NCBI RefSeq assembly: GCF_029267515.1
Contig: NZ_JAJUIS010000003.1
Coordinates: 1 to 64,000 of the forward strand
Length of the DNA stretch: 64,000 nucleotides
Reading direction: 5' to 3'
DNA from: Seleniivibrio woodruffii
GTDB taxonomy: Bacteria; Chrysiogenota; Deferribacteres; Deferribacterales; Geovibrionaceae
A model generated the notes under the pieces. It worked only from the letters and a program-made list of their open reading frames with translations, was not told the DNA's origin and did no database searches. How positions within the stretch are numbered: the stretch's first letter is position 1; each line of letters begins with the position of its first letter. Both the position numbers and the translations under genes were made by a program. Below are positions 47,365 through 57,950 of this stretch, in pieces.

Positions 47365-48217
47365 CCTTTCCGTCGTCGTTCATTATCTTCTTAAATCTTT
47401 TGTGGAGCAGGTACCACTGGTCGGGATATTTTCTGATGATGTCTTCGTATACTTCGTTAACCCTGCGCGCCGTGTCATAAATGCGTTCTTTCGGTTTCAG
47501 GCTCATGTCCGGCGATATGCGGGGGTAGATTATCATTTTATATGATTTTTCAGTGCGTATCAGGAAAACAGGCTGTATATCCACGTTTCTGCGGACTGCC
47601 AGCATGGGGATGCCCTTGATGAACGTTGTGTTCAGTCCAAAGAAGGGAACGAAGATGCTGTCCTTCTGCACTGCCGAGTGGTCCAGCAGCGAGCCGACGT
47701 TTATGCCATTTTCCAGAAGTTCGGGAACCATTTCGGCAACGTGTCTGTGACCTATGTGGATGAGGTTTTCGTTCTCTCGCTGTTTCACAAGGAAATCGTT
47801 TATTCTGCTGTTCTTCATCTTGCGTCCGATAACGCCGCATTTTGTGTTGAACAGGATTGTGAAATATATTGCCGCCAGTTCCCAGCAGCCTATATGTGCT
47901 GTGATGAGGAAATAGCCTTTCGATGTGTTTATGGATGCGCCGGAGACGTATTCGACCTCGATATCTTTTGCCTGTTCTGCGGTTATTCTGTGGCTGAACA
48001 TTGATTCGGCAAAGGTTGCGAAACTGTGCCGGAAAGAGCTTTTCGCAACGGCTTTAGGGTCGTTAACGCCTAAGACTTCCGCATTTTTCTCTGCAACCCT
48101 GCGTCGGGACGGACTGACATGATAATAGAAAGTACCCAGCGCCATTCCGATACTGCGGAGGGCTTTGAGCGAAAACAGGGAGGAGACGGCAAAAAGCGCT
48201 CTAATCAGAGGATACAT
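47342..48217 (-). CDS. Lipid A biosynthesis acyltransferase (LpxL/HtrB family)
   Basis: LITAHIGCWELAAIYF; GSLLDHSAVQKDSIFVPFFGL. Confidence 0.92.
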   Translation of the reverse strand: MYPLIRALFAVSSLFSLKALRSIGMALGTFYYHVSPSRRRVAEKNAEVLGVNDPKAVAKSSFRHSFATFAESMFSHRITAEQAKDIEVEYVSGASINTSKGYFLITAHIGCWELAAIYFTILFNTKCGVIGRKMKNSRINDFLVKQRENENLIHIGHRHVAEMVPELLENGINVGSLLDHSAVQKDSIFVPFFGLNTTFIKGIPMLAVRRNVDIQPVFLIRTEKSYKMIIYPRISPDMSLKPKERIYDTARRVNEVYEDIIRKYPDQWYLLHKRFKKIMNDDGKVTDTFYQ

Positions 48218-49424
48218 CTGAAATAACCCCTTTAATCCTTGCCATGATACCCTCCTGCCGTGCGTCCATTTCAGCGAAAAATCCGCTGAAATCCGCAGCG
48301 GGCAGAGGACTGCTTATGTACCGCGCCATTTCATCCGCGCTGTTGACGGTGACTGCCGTGCCGTATCTGTCCGCCATTGAAAAGATCTCTCTGAAATTTG
48401 CCATATTTCCACCGACACAAACCTGCTTTTCAAACATTATTGCCTCATAGATGTTGTGTCCGCCTGTTGCATCGAGCGAACCGCCGACGAATATTCTGTC
48501 CGCCATGGCGTAAAGCTCGTCCAGAGTTCCGAACCTGTCTGAAACTATGACCTGCGTATCCGGGTTTTGTTCCGTGAGTCTGCTGACGGTGAGTCCGGCT
48601 TTTTCCGCAAGGATAACCACGTCGCCAACGCGGTTCATGTGGCGGGGAGCAATCACCAGTCTGCCCGCATAGCCGCCTGTTTTAAAGGCTTCTATAACGG
48701 TTTCCTCTTCGCCTCTGTGTGTGCTTGCGGCGGCGAATATATTTTGCCCTGAAAGGTATGCGTACTCTTTCGGTTCAGGTTTTTGTTTGCGCGTCTGAAA
48801 TTTTATGTTGCCGAGGGTCTTTATGTTGTCGGAGGAGCCTGTGACCGCGGCAAAACGTTCCGTATCCTCCGGGCTTTTGGTGAATATGGTTTCGAATTTT
48901 TTCAGGAGCGGAGCGAAAACGAAGCTGAAACGGACGTAGCTTTTTGCGCTTCTGTCGGACATCCTGCCGTTGAGCATGAATAGTCTGGTGTGTTTAGCTG
49001 CGGAGTTTATAAGGTTGTGCCACAGTTCCGTGTCGATGATTATGAGTGCCCGCACATCCATATAGTGGATTATATGCGCCACTGCCAGAGAGTTTTCCAG
49101 CGGAAGCAGAAACGCATGAAATGGCTGGATGAGGCGGTTTGCCTCCTGTTTTCCGGTGGCTGTGGTGGTGCTCACTATTATTTTAAGGTCGGGGAAATCC
49201 GACTTTATCATATCGGTTATAAGTTTGAGACTTCGTACCTCGCCAACGCTTGCGCAATGGAACCAGATACTTTTTTCAGGCGGCTCAGGAAAGGTTACGA
49301 ATCCGAGGCGCTCGAAAAAATCCGCATCCTCCTTTTTTTTGAGGGCGATGAGATAGCCTATCGGCATCAGAAAAGGAATAAGTGTGAAAAGCAGAATGTT
49401 ATAAAATATTTTTACAATTAGCAC
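48201..49424 (-). CDS. waaA: 3-deoxy-D-manno-octulosonic acid transferase
   Basis: IWFHCASVGEVRSLKLI; LLPLENSLAVAHIIHYM; VGGSLDATGGHNIYEAI. Confidence 0.95.
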   Translation of the reverse strand: MLIVKIFYNILLFTLIPFLMPIGYLIALKKKEDADFFERLGFVTFPEPPEKSIWFHCASVGEVRSLKLITDMIKSDFPDLKIIVSTTTATGKQEANRLIQPFHAFLLPLENSLAVAHIIHYMDVRALIIIDTELWHNLINSAAKHTRLFMLNGRMSDRSAKSYVRFSFVFAPLLKKFETIFTKSPEDTERFAAVTGSSDNIKTLGNIKFQTRKQKPEPKEYAYLSGQNIFAAASTHRGEEETVIEAFKTGGYAGRLVIAPRHMNRVGDVVILAEKAGLTVSRLTEQNPDTQVIVSDRFGTLDELYAMADRIFVGGSLDATGGHNIYEAIMFEKQVCVGGNMANFREIFSMADRYGTAVTVNSADEMARYISSPLPAADFSGFFAEMDARQEGIMARIKGVISDVSSD

Positions 49425-50028
49425 TCGTTGCGTCCATCATTTTTTTCTGCACGTCGGCAAGCTCCGCGGCAGTTGTTTCTTTGTCTGTTGATTCTGTAAC
49501 ATATATCGGCTCGGCAAACGTAAGGGTTATGCGCGAGAAGGGTTTCGGTATGATAAAGTTGTCCCAGCTTCTTGTGCGCCAGAACCTTTTGCAGTCCATC
49601 ACGATGGGGACAATAATTCTGTCTGATTTTTTAGCCAGATACAGCCCGCCTGCTTTGACCTGGTATTTCGGACCTTTCGGACCGTCCGCAGCCATAGCCC
49701 CGTGCCACCCTTTTTCCATCCATCGTAGCATTTCAAGAGTGCCTGCTGCCGCACCCTTTGAGGAGGATGCGCGCACAACTTTGTTATTGCCCATTGCTTC
49801 CGCCACAGGTGTGAAGAGATCTCCGTCTTTGCTTCTGGATATCATTGTAACAAATTTATATTTTTTGTTTTTAAACCCGACTATCCCTATAAGCTGATTG
49901 TGCCACACCAGAAAAACAGCTCTTTTATTCTCTGTCAGTTTGTCGAACTCTTCGAGTCCTTTGCAACTGTAACGGAAAGTGGACAGATACAGCTTTACCA
50001 GAATTTTAACCAGCATCACTTTTATCAT
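49399..50028 (-). CDS. DUF374/lysophospholipid acyltransferase family protein
   Basis: AVFLVWHNQLIGIVG; ISRSKDGDLFTPVAEAMGNNKVVRASSSKGAAAGTLEMLRWMEKGWHGAMAADGPKGPKYQVKAG. Confidence 0.9.
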   Translation of the reverse strand: MIKVMLVKILVKLYLSTFRYSCKGLEEFDKLTENKRAVFLVWHNQLIGIVGFKNKKYKFVTMISRSKDGDLFTPVAEAMGNNKVVRASSSKGAAAGTLEMLRWMEKGWHGAMAADGPKGPKYQVKAGGLYLAKKSDRIIVPIVMDCKRFWRTRSWDNFIIPKPFSRITLTFAEPIYVTESTDKETTAAELADVQKKMMDATSANCKNIL

Positions 50029-50114
50029 ATCCGCACAATATATTAATGCCGACGGCGATGCAAACATAATTTTTCTGTTGCGCCCGTTCGTCGGTAAATG
50101 GTAAAAACCCTGTT

Positions 50115-50645
50115 ATGGAAATCAGAGGAACAACCGTTGTAGCGGTAAAAAAAGACGGAAAGACCGCCATTGGGGCGGACGGACAGGTGACTTTCGGCAA
50201 TACTGTGCTCAAACACAACGCAAAGAAGGTCAGAAAAGTTTATAACAATAAGGTTCTCTGCGGGTTCGCAGGTTCGACGGCGGACGCTTTCACCCTTATG
50301 GAGCGTTTCGAGGCGAAGCTGGAACAGCACGGCGGACAGCTTTTGCGCGCGGCTGTTGAGCTGGCGAAGGACTGGCGCACCGACAGGTATCTGCGCAGGC
50401 TTGAGGCGATGATGATTGTCGCCGACGGCAAAGAACTATACATAATCACAGGCAACGGAGACGTTGTTGAACCCCAGAAAGGCGTTGCAGCCATCGGCTC
50501 AGGCGGTCCATTCGCACAGTCGGCAGCAACAGCACTCACCGAAAATACCGAACTTTCCGCACCGGAGATTGTCGAAAAGGCACTGCGTATAGCTGCGGAT
50601 ATCTGCATATATACCAACGACAACCTTACTATTGAGGAGATATAG
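50115..50645 (+). CDS. hslV: ATP-dependent protease subunit HslV
   Basis: [62 protein letters not shown]. Confidence 0.98.
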   Translation: MEIRGTTVVAVKKDGKTAIGADGQVTFGNTVLKHNAKKVRKVYNNKVLCGFAGSTADAFTLMERFEAKLEQHGGQLLRAAVELAKDWRTDRYLRRLEAMMIVADGKELYIITGNGDVVEPQKGVAAIGSGGPFAQSAATALTENTELSAPEIVEKALRIAADICIYTNDNLTIEEI

Positions 50646-51964
50646 TGGAAGACTACACCCCCAGAAAGATCGTTGACGAACTTGATAAATATGTGGTGGG
50701 ACAGCATAATGCCAAAAAAGCAGTCGCCATCGCCCTCAGAAACAGATACAGAAGAATGCAGCTTCCCAAGTCTATTCAGGAAGAGATAGTTCCGAAAAAC
50801 ATCATTCTCATAGGCCCCACTGGCGTGGGCAAGACCGAAGTTGCCAGAAGATTGGCGAAACTGGCGAAATCCCCTTTCATAAAGGTTGAAGCGAGTAAAT
50901 ATACTGAAGTGGGATACGTCGGGCGCGACGTTGAAAGCATGGTGCGCGACCTGATGGAAATAGCCATCGGCATGGTGCGCGAAGAGAAAAAATCCTCCGT
51001 TATGGACAAGGCGAAACAGAACGCAGAGGAGAGACTTCTCGACCTGCTCATTCCGCCCACAACAGGCTTCGCCGAGCAGGAGACCGGAACACGCGAAAAA
51101 TTCCGCTCCAAACTGCGTGCGGGAGAACTTGAAGACCGCGTTGTTGAGGTTGACGTTGAGGACGCAGCACCCAACGTTGAGGTGTTTACCAACATCGGCA
51201 TGGAGGATATGACCTCCGGTCTGTCCGACATGATGAAGAACATTTTTCCGGCAAAAAAACGTAAACGCAAGATGAAGATAAGCGAGGCGCGCAGCATCCT
51301 TGAGATGCAGGAATCAGCCCGCTTAATAGATATGGACGACGTTAAGGACGTTGCCAGACAGAGGGTGCAGCAGAGCGGCATCATCTGTCTGGACGAGATA
51401 GACAAGATATGCGCATCCGCATCATCCGGCGCGAAAGGCGGCGACGTCTCCCGTGAGGGTGTACAGCGTGACCTTCTGCCTATCGTGGAAGGTTCCAACG
51501 TGAACACGAAATACGGTATGGTGCGTACCGACCACATCCTGTTCATCGCGGCGGGCGCGTTCCATACGGCGAAACCCACCGACCTGATACCTGAACTTCA
51601 GGGACGCTTTCCTATCCGTGTTGAGCTTGAACCGCTCACAGCGGAGGATTTCATACGCATCCTCAAGGAACCCCAGAATAGTCTTGCAAAACAGTACAGT
51701 TCGCTTCTGGGAGCGGACGGTGTTGAGGTTGAATTTGCAGACAGCGGCATCGTGCGCATTGCCGAGATGGCGGACGAGCTTAACCGCTCGCTTGAGAATA
51801 TCGGCGCAAGAAGACTGCATACCATAGTTGAAAAACTCCTTGAGGATATATCATATGAAGCGCCGGAGATAGACGTTAAGCACGTTGTGATAGACGCGCA
51901 GTACGTAGATGCGCACCTTGCGGAGATTGTTAAGGACAGAGACCTCAGCAGATACGTTCTGTAA
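50645..51964 (+). CDS. hslU: ATPase subunit HslU
   Basis: [56 protein letters not shown]-terminal LSRYVL. Confidence 0.98.
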   Translation: MEDYTPRKIVDELDKYVVGQHNAKKAVAIALRNRYRRMQLPKSIQEEIVPKNIILIGPTGVGKTEVARRLAKLAKSPFIKVEASKYTEVGYVGRDVESMVRDLMEIAIGMVREEKKSSVMDKAKQNAEERLLDLLIPPTTGFAEQETGTREKFRSKLRAGELEDRVVEVDVEDAAPNVEVFTNIGMEDMTSGLSDMMKNIFPAKKRKRKMKISEARSILEMQESARLIDMDDVKDVARQRVQQSGIICLDEIDKICASASSGAKGGDVSREGVQRDLLPIVEGSNVNTKYGMVRTDHILFIAAGAFHTAKPTDLIPELQGRFPIRVELEPLTAEDFIRILKEPQNSLAKQYSSLLGADGVEVEFADSGIVRIAEMADELNRSLENIGARRLHTIVEKLLEDISYEAPEIDVKHVVIDAQYVDAHLAEIVKDRDLSRYVL

Positions 51965-51985
51965 AGACGAAAAGATATCCGGTCT

Positions 51986-52060
51986 TTGCGAGCGAAGCAA
52001 AGCAATCTCATAAGACAATGAGATCGCTTCAGGCATTAAGCCCCCAGCGAAGACGGAACG
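51986..52060. repeat. Short extragenic dyad element after hslU
   Basis: GCAATCTCAT-aagaca-ATGAGATCGC (9/10 bp) within TTTGCGAGCGAAGCAAAGC...CAGCGAAGACGG. Confidence 0.5.
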
Positions 52061-52100
52061 TTACAGTTGCTAAAACGAATTAATACCGAGGTATAAAGTA

Positions 52101-53705
52101 ATGAAGAAACTGATATTTATTCTGGTTCTGATGATCCCTCTGGCCGCGTTTGCCAGATTTGAAAAACTCGTCAGCGACATAGACACGATGTTTGCCAAAA
52201 TGTCCGGATATGTTGTCAGCGCCGAAGGGGACGCAGTTTACACCGACCTCGGCAGGGAAAAGGGCGTTTACAGCGGTATGGTGCTTAAAGTGTACCGTGA
52301 GAACGAACCCATAATACATCCCATCACAGGCGAAGTTCTCGGCAACAAAAAAATATATGTCGGCGACCTGAAGATCACCGACGTTCAGGATAAGTTTTCT
52401 TCCGGAGTGCTGACAGTTCAGCAGAGAGCGCCCCAGAAGGGCGACCTTGTTATTGTGACGCCGCCGGTTGACGTTACGGTGAGCATATCCGAAATGCCTA
52501 AGCGTCTGGAAGTGCTCCTGCGTGAAGACCTCGGAAAGGCGAACAATATCGTTGTAAAAGATAAGGCGAGGCTCGGCATCTCATTCATACAGAAAGAAGA
52601 GGGCGGTATCGACTATAAGATAAGCGATTCCGTTACAAAATCAGTCATCTATTCAAAATACTTCTCCGACGTGGACACGCAGGAAGGACAGGCTATGAAC
52701 GCCGCCAAAGATATCCTTACCGGTAAGCCCATTGATAAGGCATATAAAAGCATGGCTGTGGGACATATTAAGAAGGATGACAGGATATATATTGTTACAG
52801 CCGCGGACAAGGCGGTGGATTTTTATATCTTCGACGGCAAAGGTTTTACCCCCGCGGGTTCAATTGACGCGAAGCTGAGGGACGTTCAGCACGTTGAGGT
52901 TGCAGACCTTAACGGAAACGGAGTTGAGGAGATATTCGTCGTTACCGTTGTGGACGATGTTTATATCAAAACGAAGGTGTTCGAGTTTGACGGGAACAAA
53001 TTCAAACAGATAGAGGATAACATTCCCTTCATACTGCGTACGGCATATGTTAAAGGCGCTAAAAAGATAGTCGCCCAGCGCATCGGACAGGACGGAACCT
53101 ATCTCGGCAACGTGCAGGAACTGGTATGGCGCAACGGAAAATATGAAAGAGGACAGATTGTTTCTCCCGCTAAAGGCGTTAACGTATACGGCTTTGGCTA
53201 TGCAGATATGGATGGGGACGGAACCGACGAAGTTTTCAACATCAACGACGACTACCAGATAGACGTGTATAACGGTAATGTTAAAAAATACACGTCGGTT
53301 GAGGAGTTCGGTCAGACTCCTTACTACTTCACCATGGAGCTTGAAAAGGACGACCAGTTTAAAACAACAGAGAACGAAGACCCGTTTGTTACAGAGCGTA
53401 ACAAAAAATATATTAAAGGACGTGTATTCGTTAATTCCGACGGTAACATCTATGTTGTCAAGAACTCCGAAAAATACAAAATGCTGAATAAGATGAAGGT
53501 GTACGGTTCATCATATTTCACCGTTTTCGGATGGGACGGCAGAAGACTGCGTCAGGTATGGTCTTCGGACGTTTTCCAGCCTGTTATTGTGGATTACTTT
53601 ATGTATGAGGAGTTTGGCAGGACATATCTGTTTATGCTGCGAAATTTCACAGACGGTGTGTTCAGCAGCGATAAATCGGAACTAATATATATAGAAACAA
53701 AGTAA
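52101..53705 (+). CDS. Exported protein with FG-GAP/VCBS-like repeats
   Basis: Signal peptide; EVADLNGNGVEEIFVVTVVDD and YADMDGDGTDEVFNINDD. Confidence 0.75.
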   Translation: MKKLIFILVLMIPLAAFARFEKLVSDIDTMFAKMSGYVVSAEGDAVYTDLGREKGVYSGMVLKVYRENEPIIHPITGEVLGNKKIYVGDLKITDVQDKFSSGVLTVQQRAPQKGDLVIVTPPVDVTVSISEMPKRLEVLLREDLGKANNIVVKDKARLGISFIQKEEGGIDYKISDSVTKSVIYSKYFSDVDTQEGQAMNAAKDILTGKPIDKAYKSMAVGHIKKDDRIYIVTAADKAVDFYIFDGKGFTPAGSIDAKLRDVQHVEVADLNGNGVEEIFVVTVVDDVYIKTKVFEFDGNKFKQIEDNIPFILRTAYVKGAKKIVAQRIGQDGTYLGNVQELVWRNGKYERGQIVSPAKGVNVYGFGYADMDGDGTDEVFNINDDYQIDVYNGNVKKYTSVEEFGQTPYYFTMELEKDDQFKTTENEDPFVTERNKKYIKGRVFVNSDGNIYVVKNSEKYKMLNKMKVYGSSYFTVFGWDGRRLRQVWSSDVFQPVIVDYFMYEEFGRTYLFMLRNFTDGVFSSDKSELIYIETK

Positions 53706-53767
53706 AGAACGCAGGTTTTCTAAAGTTTATATAGATATAGGCGATTGTGTAGAAACAGTACGGATGT

Positions 53768-53813
53768 TTGACAATTTAACGGCTGATTGTAGTATTAACC
53801 CAATAGTTAATAC
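53768..53813 (+). promoter_or_regulatory. Sigma70 promoter with overlapping operator dyad
   Basis: TTGACA-N16-TAGTAT overlapped by perfect dyad GTATTAAC-ccaata-GTTAATAC (53792-53813). Confidence 0.55.
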
Positions 53814-53983
53814 GCCTGTACGGAAATGTGTGGAAGTTATTGACAAAAAAAGCACATTTTTTTGACTTGCGTTTAAGTCGTTTTGGGTTTAAAAATATTT
53901 CCGCGGTCGTTTCGATACTTGACACAGCACGTATTTCCGGTTAAGTATGTGCTGGTTAAAGTAAAAAAAATGTCGTTTTGATG

Positions 53984-54012
53984 TTGACATGCTTAGTTTT
54001 GCGTGGTAGCAT
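53984..54012 (+). promoter_or_regulatory. Sigma70 promoter proximal to the porin gene
   Basis: TTGACA-N17-TAGCAT. Confidence 0.65.
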
Positions 54013-54105
54013 CTAAACGATTATATAGTAGCGGTAATCCCGCAGGCTAAAAAGAAAGAAAAGGTTACCAAAGACCTTAAAGTAAAACCTACAGGAGGAA
54101 ATGAT

Positions 54106-55305
54106 ATGAGGAAACTTTTAGTGGCACTCATGATGGTAGCTTTCGCAGCTACGGCTTTCGCAGCTGATGTTAAATTCAGCGGTTCTTACGAAGTTGACGG
54201 TAAATACGAGAAAAACTACAACCAAGTAAGAGGCACTACAACTGAAGAAGTTACAAACCAGTACTATGAACACGATTTCGATCTTTGGATGAACGTTCAG
54301 ACTGACAAAGACACTTTCTTCAAAACTAAACTTGAGCTTCTTGACGGCTCATGGATAGCTCCTGCTAAAAACGGAAGCGACGACGGTTATGCTGACAACA
54401 CTCAGTTCTCTGTACAGAGAGCATGGCTGGGTCACAACTTCGGCGGCGTTCTTGTTGAAGCAGGTCTTATGAACTCCGGCGCATGGGGTTATGCTTTCGC
54501 TGACGACGTAGAAGGTAACTACAGAGTTAAAGCAACTTTCGATGTAGCAGGCGGTAAACTTACTGTTCTGACTCAGAAATCAGCTGAACTTGCTGACTCT
54601 GACAACATCAGAGACGATGCTAACAAAGATGATGCTGACAAATACTCTATCGGTTACAAAGGTACTTTCGGCGGAATCATGATCGCTCCCAAACTTGACT
54701 ACGATATCAAATCTAACACAGACAAAAACGGCGACTACGGCACAGGCGACTCTAAAGTTATCGACCTTGACGTAGCAGCTGGCGGTAAATTCGGCGCTCT
54801 TAACGTTGAAACTGAAGTTAAATACAACAGCAACTCTGTTAAAGACGGCGATGACTACGATCTGTACGGTATCTACGCTAACTTCGGTTACAACATGGGC
54901 GCAGCTACTGTAGGCTTCCTTACAGCTTACGGTTCTGCTGACAAAGACACTCAGAAAGGTTTCGACTTTGACGACGACTTCGACTCAACTTTCATCCTTG
55001 GTGATGACCTTGGCGTTGGCGGCGGCGATGACCTTACCGGTTTCTGGGCAAACGCTCTGTACGCAACATACGATGTTAACGACAAACTCAGCCTGATGGG
55101 TAAATTCGCATATGCAACTTCTAACTGGGAAGACAACGACCTTGAAGATGCTACTGCATGGGAACTTGACGGTTCTGCAACTTATGCCATCACTAAAGAA
55201 CTTAGCTACTACTTCAACGTAGGTTACGCTAAAGTTGACCTTGACCAAGCAGAAGACCCCGATTCTCTTATGCTTGTTAAACACGGTCTGATCCTCAGCT
55301 TCTAA
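54106..55305 (+). CDS. Outer-membrane porin-like beta-barrel
   Basis: Signal peptide ...FAATAFAADVKFSGSYEVDG; alternating strands; C-terminal VKHGLILSF; strong AGGAGG SD. Confidence 0.85.
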   Translation: MRKLLVALMMVAFAATAFAADVKFSGSYEVDGKYEKNYNQVRGTTTEEVTNQYYEHDFDLWMNVQTDKDTFFKTKLELLDGSWIAPAKNGSDDGYADNTQFSVQRAWLGHNFGGVLVEAGLMNSGAWGYAFADDVEGNYRVKATFDVAGGKLTVLTQKSAELADSDNIRDDANKDDADKYSIGYKGTFGGIMIAPKLDYDIKSNTDKNGDYGTGDSKVIDLDVAAGGKFGALNVETEVKYNSNSVKDGDDYDLYGIYANFGYNMGAATVGFLTAYGSADKDTQKGFDFDDDFDSTFILGDDLGVGGGDDLTGFWANALYATYDVNDKLSLMGKFAYATSNWEDNDLEDATAWELDGSATYAITKELSYYFNVGYAKVDLDQAEDPDSLMLVKHGLILSF

Positions 55306-55329
55306 TCACTAACGTGATTTAGATAGAAA

Positions 55330-55357
55330 GGCTCGTCAATGCGACGAGCCTTTTTTT
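55330..55357 (+). terminator. Rho-independent terminator of the porin gene
   Basis: GGCTCGTC-aatgc-GACGAGCC-TTTTTTT. Confidence 0.92.
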
Positions 55358-55374
55358 GTGTTTATATACAGCGC

Positions 55375-55465
55375 ATTACTTCGTCAGCTGCTCCTCGGAA
55401 CTGCTCACATACTTGCGTGTATGCTCGCAGCCCTCTCGTTGCTTCTTCCTTGTACTGCTTGTATC
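55375..55465. repeat. Dispersed intergenic repeat also seen near the window start (about 43-130)
   Basis: Both copies contain ATTACTTCGTCAGCT, then CTCCTCGG, TCACATAC/ACACATAC and CTTCCTTGT.CTGCT. Confidence 0.6.
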
Positions 55466-55539
55466 TAAACACAAAAAATGTTTTTTGCTGTTTTTAACCT
55501 TCACACTTCTGCGTTGTCTCAACCGCGAAGACAAAAGTA

Positions 55540-55588
55540 GACGTCTCTGGGAGGAGCAGCGCGACGCGGCAGTCTGTGTCTATCTTCC
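55540..55588. repeat. Dispersed extragenic element, second family
   Basis: GACGTCTCTGGGAGGAGCAGCGCGACGCGGCAGTCTGTGTCTATCTTCC, similar to 44177-44222 and (reverse complement) 38944ff. Confidence 0.7.
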
Positions 55589-55651
55589 CTTCGCTAAACA
55601 GCAAACCAAGAAACAAAGTGACGTTAACGCATCCTTATGCTAAACTACGTC

Positions 55652-56302
55652 ATGCTTGAAATAATCAATCTCAACAAATCATTCGGAAAAGGTGAATCCG
55701 CTATCCATGTGCTGAATAATTTCAGTATGGCGGCAGAGGCTGGCGAGCGCTTAGCCATAGTGGGGCAGTCGGGTGCAGGGAAATCAACTCTTTTGCAGAT
55801 AATCGGCGGACTTGATGCTGCTGACAGCGGAATAGTAAGATTTAAAAATGAGAATATTTTCGACAAAAAAGGCAGAGAACTGGATACATACCGCAACCGT
55901 GACGTGGGTTTCGTTTTTCAGTTCCATTACCTGCTTGACGATTTCACCGCCTTTGAAAACGTTATGATGCCCGCAATGATAGCGGGTGAGGACACAAAAG
56001 CGAACAGGGAATATGCAAGGGCGCTTCTTGCCCGCTTCGGACTTTCTGACAGGGAAACACACTTTCCTTCCCAGCTTTCAGGCGGAGAACAGCAGCGCAC
56101 AGCTCTTGCAAGGGCGCTTATGAACCGCCCCTCGATGATACTTGCCGACGAACCTACGGGCAGTCTCGACAAAAAAAACAGCGAAGAAGTGCTATCCATG
56201 TTTGATTCTCTGAAAAATGATGGTATTACTGTATTAATAGTCACACACGACGAAGAGATAGCGAAATCATGCGACCGGATAGTAAAAATGGAGAAGGCAT
56301 GA
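55652..56302 (+). CDS. lolD: LolD-like lipoprotein-release ABC ATPase
   Basis: IVGQSGAGKSTLLQIIGGLDAADSG; VFQFHYLLDDFTAFENVMMP; LSGGEQQRTALARALMNRPSMILADEPTGSLD. Confidence 0.92.
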   Translation: MLEIINLNKSFGKGESAIHVLNNFSMAAEAGERLAIVGQSGAGKSTLLQIIGGLDAADSGIVRFKNENIFDKKGRELDTYRNRDVGFVFQFHYLLDDFTAFENVMMPAMIAGEDTKANREYARALLARFGLSDRETHFPSQLSGGEQQRTALARALMNRPSMILADEPTGSLDKKNSEEVLSMFDSLKNDGITVLIVTHDEEIAKSCDRIVKMEKA

Positions 56303-57090
56303 CAAAGATCGGCATAATCGGCGGAAGCGGACTTTATGAGATCGAAGGATTCGAATTTATTGAAGAACTATCAGTTTCAACAGAATACGGACAGCCGTCC
56401 GACAGCTACAGATATTTTAAATACGGAAATCTTGAACTGTACTTTCTGAACAGGCACGGCAGAAACCATTCTTATCCGCCGCACCTTGTCAACTACAGAG
56501 CGAATATTGACGGCTTTTTTCAGATAGGTGTTAAAGGAATATTCAGCTTCACAGCCACAGGCGGAATAAACAACAGCTACAGACCGGGCGATATTATCAT
56601 TCCTGACAACGGCATAGATTTTACAAACGGCAGAATGCACACATACTTTGAAGAGAACAACGTACACCATATAGATTTCACTGAGCCTTTCTGCCCCGAC
56701 CTGCGAAGGATTATGTTTGAGTCGGCGGAACGTGCTAACGTTCCGGTGTGCAGAACCGGAACGTATCTTTGCACCAATGGTCCCAGACTTGAAACTGCAG
56801 CGGAAATACGCGCTTTCGACAGAATGGGAGCCGACCTTGTGGGGATGACGCTCTTTCCCGAATGTTCCCTTGCCCGTGAAAAAGAGATATGCTACACAAA
56901 CATAAGCGTTATAACTAATTTTGCAGCGGGCACGTCGCCTCAGAAACTCACATCCGACGAAGTGGTAGCGGAGATGCAAAAGGCGGGAGATAAGCTGAAA
57001 AGACTGATGCGCAACCTTCCGGCAAGTTATACGGACGAGCGGACGTGCGGCTGTGTGACGGCACTTCAAGGGACGAAGATAAGCAAATGA
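56299..57090 (+). CDS. mtnP: S-methyl-5'-thioadenosine phosphorylase
   Basis: IGIIGGSGLYEIEGFE; FLNRHGRNHSYPPHLVNYRANI; TLFPECSLAREKEICYTNISVITNFAAG. Confidence 0.95.
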   Translation: MTKIGIIGGSGLYEIEGFEFIEELSVSTEYGQPSDSYRYFKYGNLELYFLNRHGRNHSYPPHLVNYRANIDGFFQIGVKGIFSFTATGGINNSYRPGDIIIPDNGIDFTNGRMHTYFEENNVHHIDFTEPFCPDLRRIMFESAERANVPVCRTGTYLCTNGPRLETAAEIRAFDRMGADLVGMTLFPECSLAREKEICYTNISVITNFAAGTSPQKLTSDEVVAEMQKAGDKLKRLMRNLPASYTDERTCGCVTALQGTKISK

Positions 57091-57950
57091 CGATAGAGAC
57101 CGGAATTGAATTAAGAAACCATTGCAGCTACAGAACCGGCGGAAAAGCGGAGTTCTATGCTGCTGTAAAGACTGACATAGACCTTGCGGAGGCTCTGAGA
57201 TTTGCCGCTGACAGAAAACTTGAGATAACGGTTCTGGGGGGCGGATATAACGTTCTTATCAGCGACAGAGGCGTAAAAGGGCTGGTTATTGACACCACTG
57301 GACTGAACAGCCACACTGTAATAAGCGGTACGGAAGTTTATGCCGGAGCGGGAGTCATCATAGACGAGCTGGCTGGGAAAACAGCAGAGATAGGGCTTTG
57401 CGGCATGGAAGAGATGTCAGGCATACCCGGCTGTGTTGGCGGTGCTGTAAAAATGAATGCAGGTGCGTTCAGTACTGAAATAAAGGATATTGCAGTCCAT
57501 GTTGATATGATGGACTTTGACGGCAGAAGATACAGGGTTTCAAACGCAGATGCCGGATTCGGCTACAGAAAGGCGGAAGGGCTTAAAGGCATAGTCCTCG
57601 GTGCCATGTTCGGGCTGAAACAGGGCAGTGCGGAAGATATAAAGAACAAACGTGCGGATATACTGGCTAAGAGGGCTGAAAAGCAGCCTCTCCACCTTCC
57701 CTCCTGCGGTTCTGTTTTCAAGAGACCGGAGGGCAACTATGCCGGAACGCTCATCGAAAAGTGCGGTCTGAAAGGGTTTTCCATTGGAGGAGCACAGGTT
57801 GCGGAGAAACACGCAAACTTCATTCTGAACACGGGAAACGCCACAGCCGACGACATATACAGGCTTATAAAGCATGTGCAGGACACTGTTGAAAAAGAAA
57901 CGGGAGTCAGGCTTGAGAGAGAGGTCAGATTCATTGGCTTTGAAGAATAA
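57087..57950 (+). CDS. murB: UDP-N-acetylenolpyruvoylglucosamine reductase
   Basis: NHCSYRTGGKAEFY; VLGGGYNVLISD; GIPGCVGGAVKMNAGAF; CGSVFKRPEGNYAGTLIEKCGLKGF. Confidence 0.97.
   Translation: MTIETGIELRNHCSYRTGGKAEFYAAVKTDIDLAEALRFAADRKLEITVLGGGYNVLISDRGVKGLVIDTTGLNSHTVISGTEVYAGAGVIIDELAGKTAEIGLCGMEEMSGIPGCVGGAVKMNAGAFSTEIKDIAVHVDMMDFDGRRYRVSNADAGFGYRKAEGLKGIVLGAMFGLKQGSAEDIKNKRADILAKRAEKQPLHLPSCGSVFKRPEGNYAGTLIEKCGLKGFSIGGAQVAEKHANFILNTGNATADDIYRLIKHVQDTVEKETGVRLEREVRFIGFEE

Noticed and set aside
55356-55643. ORF 55356-55643 as a gene
   Set aside because: Begins in the porin terminator T-tract and spans two repeat elements; composition not protein-like.
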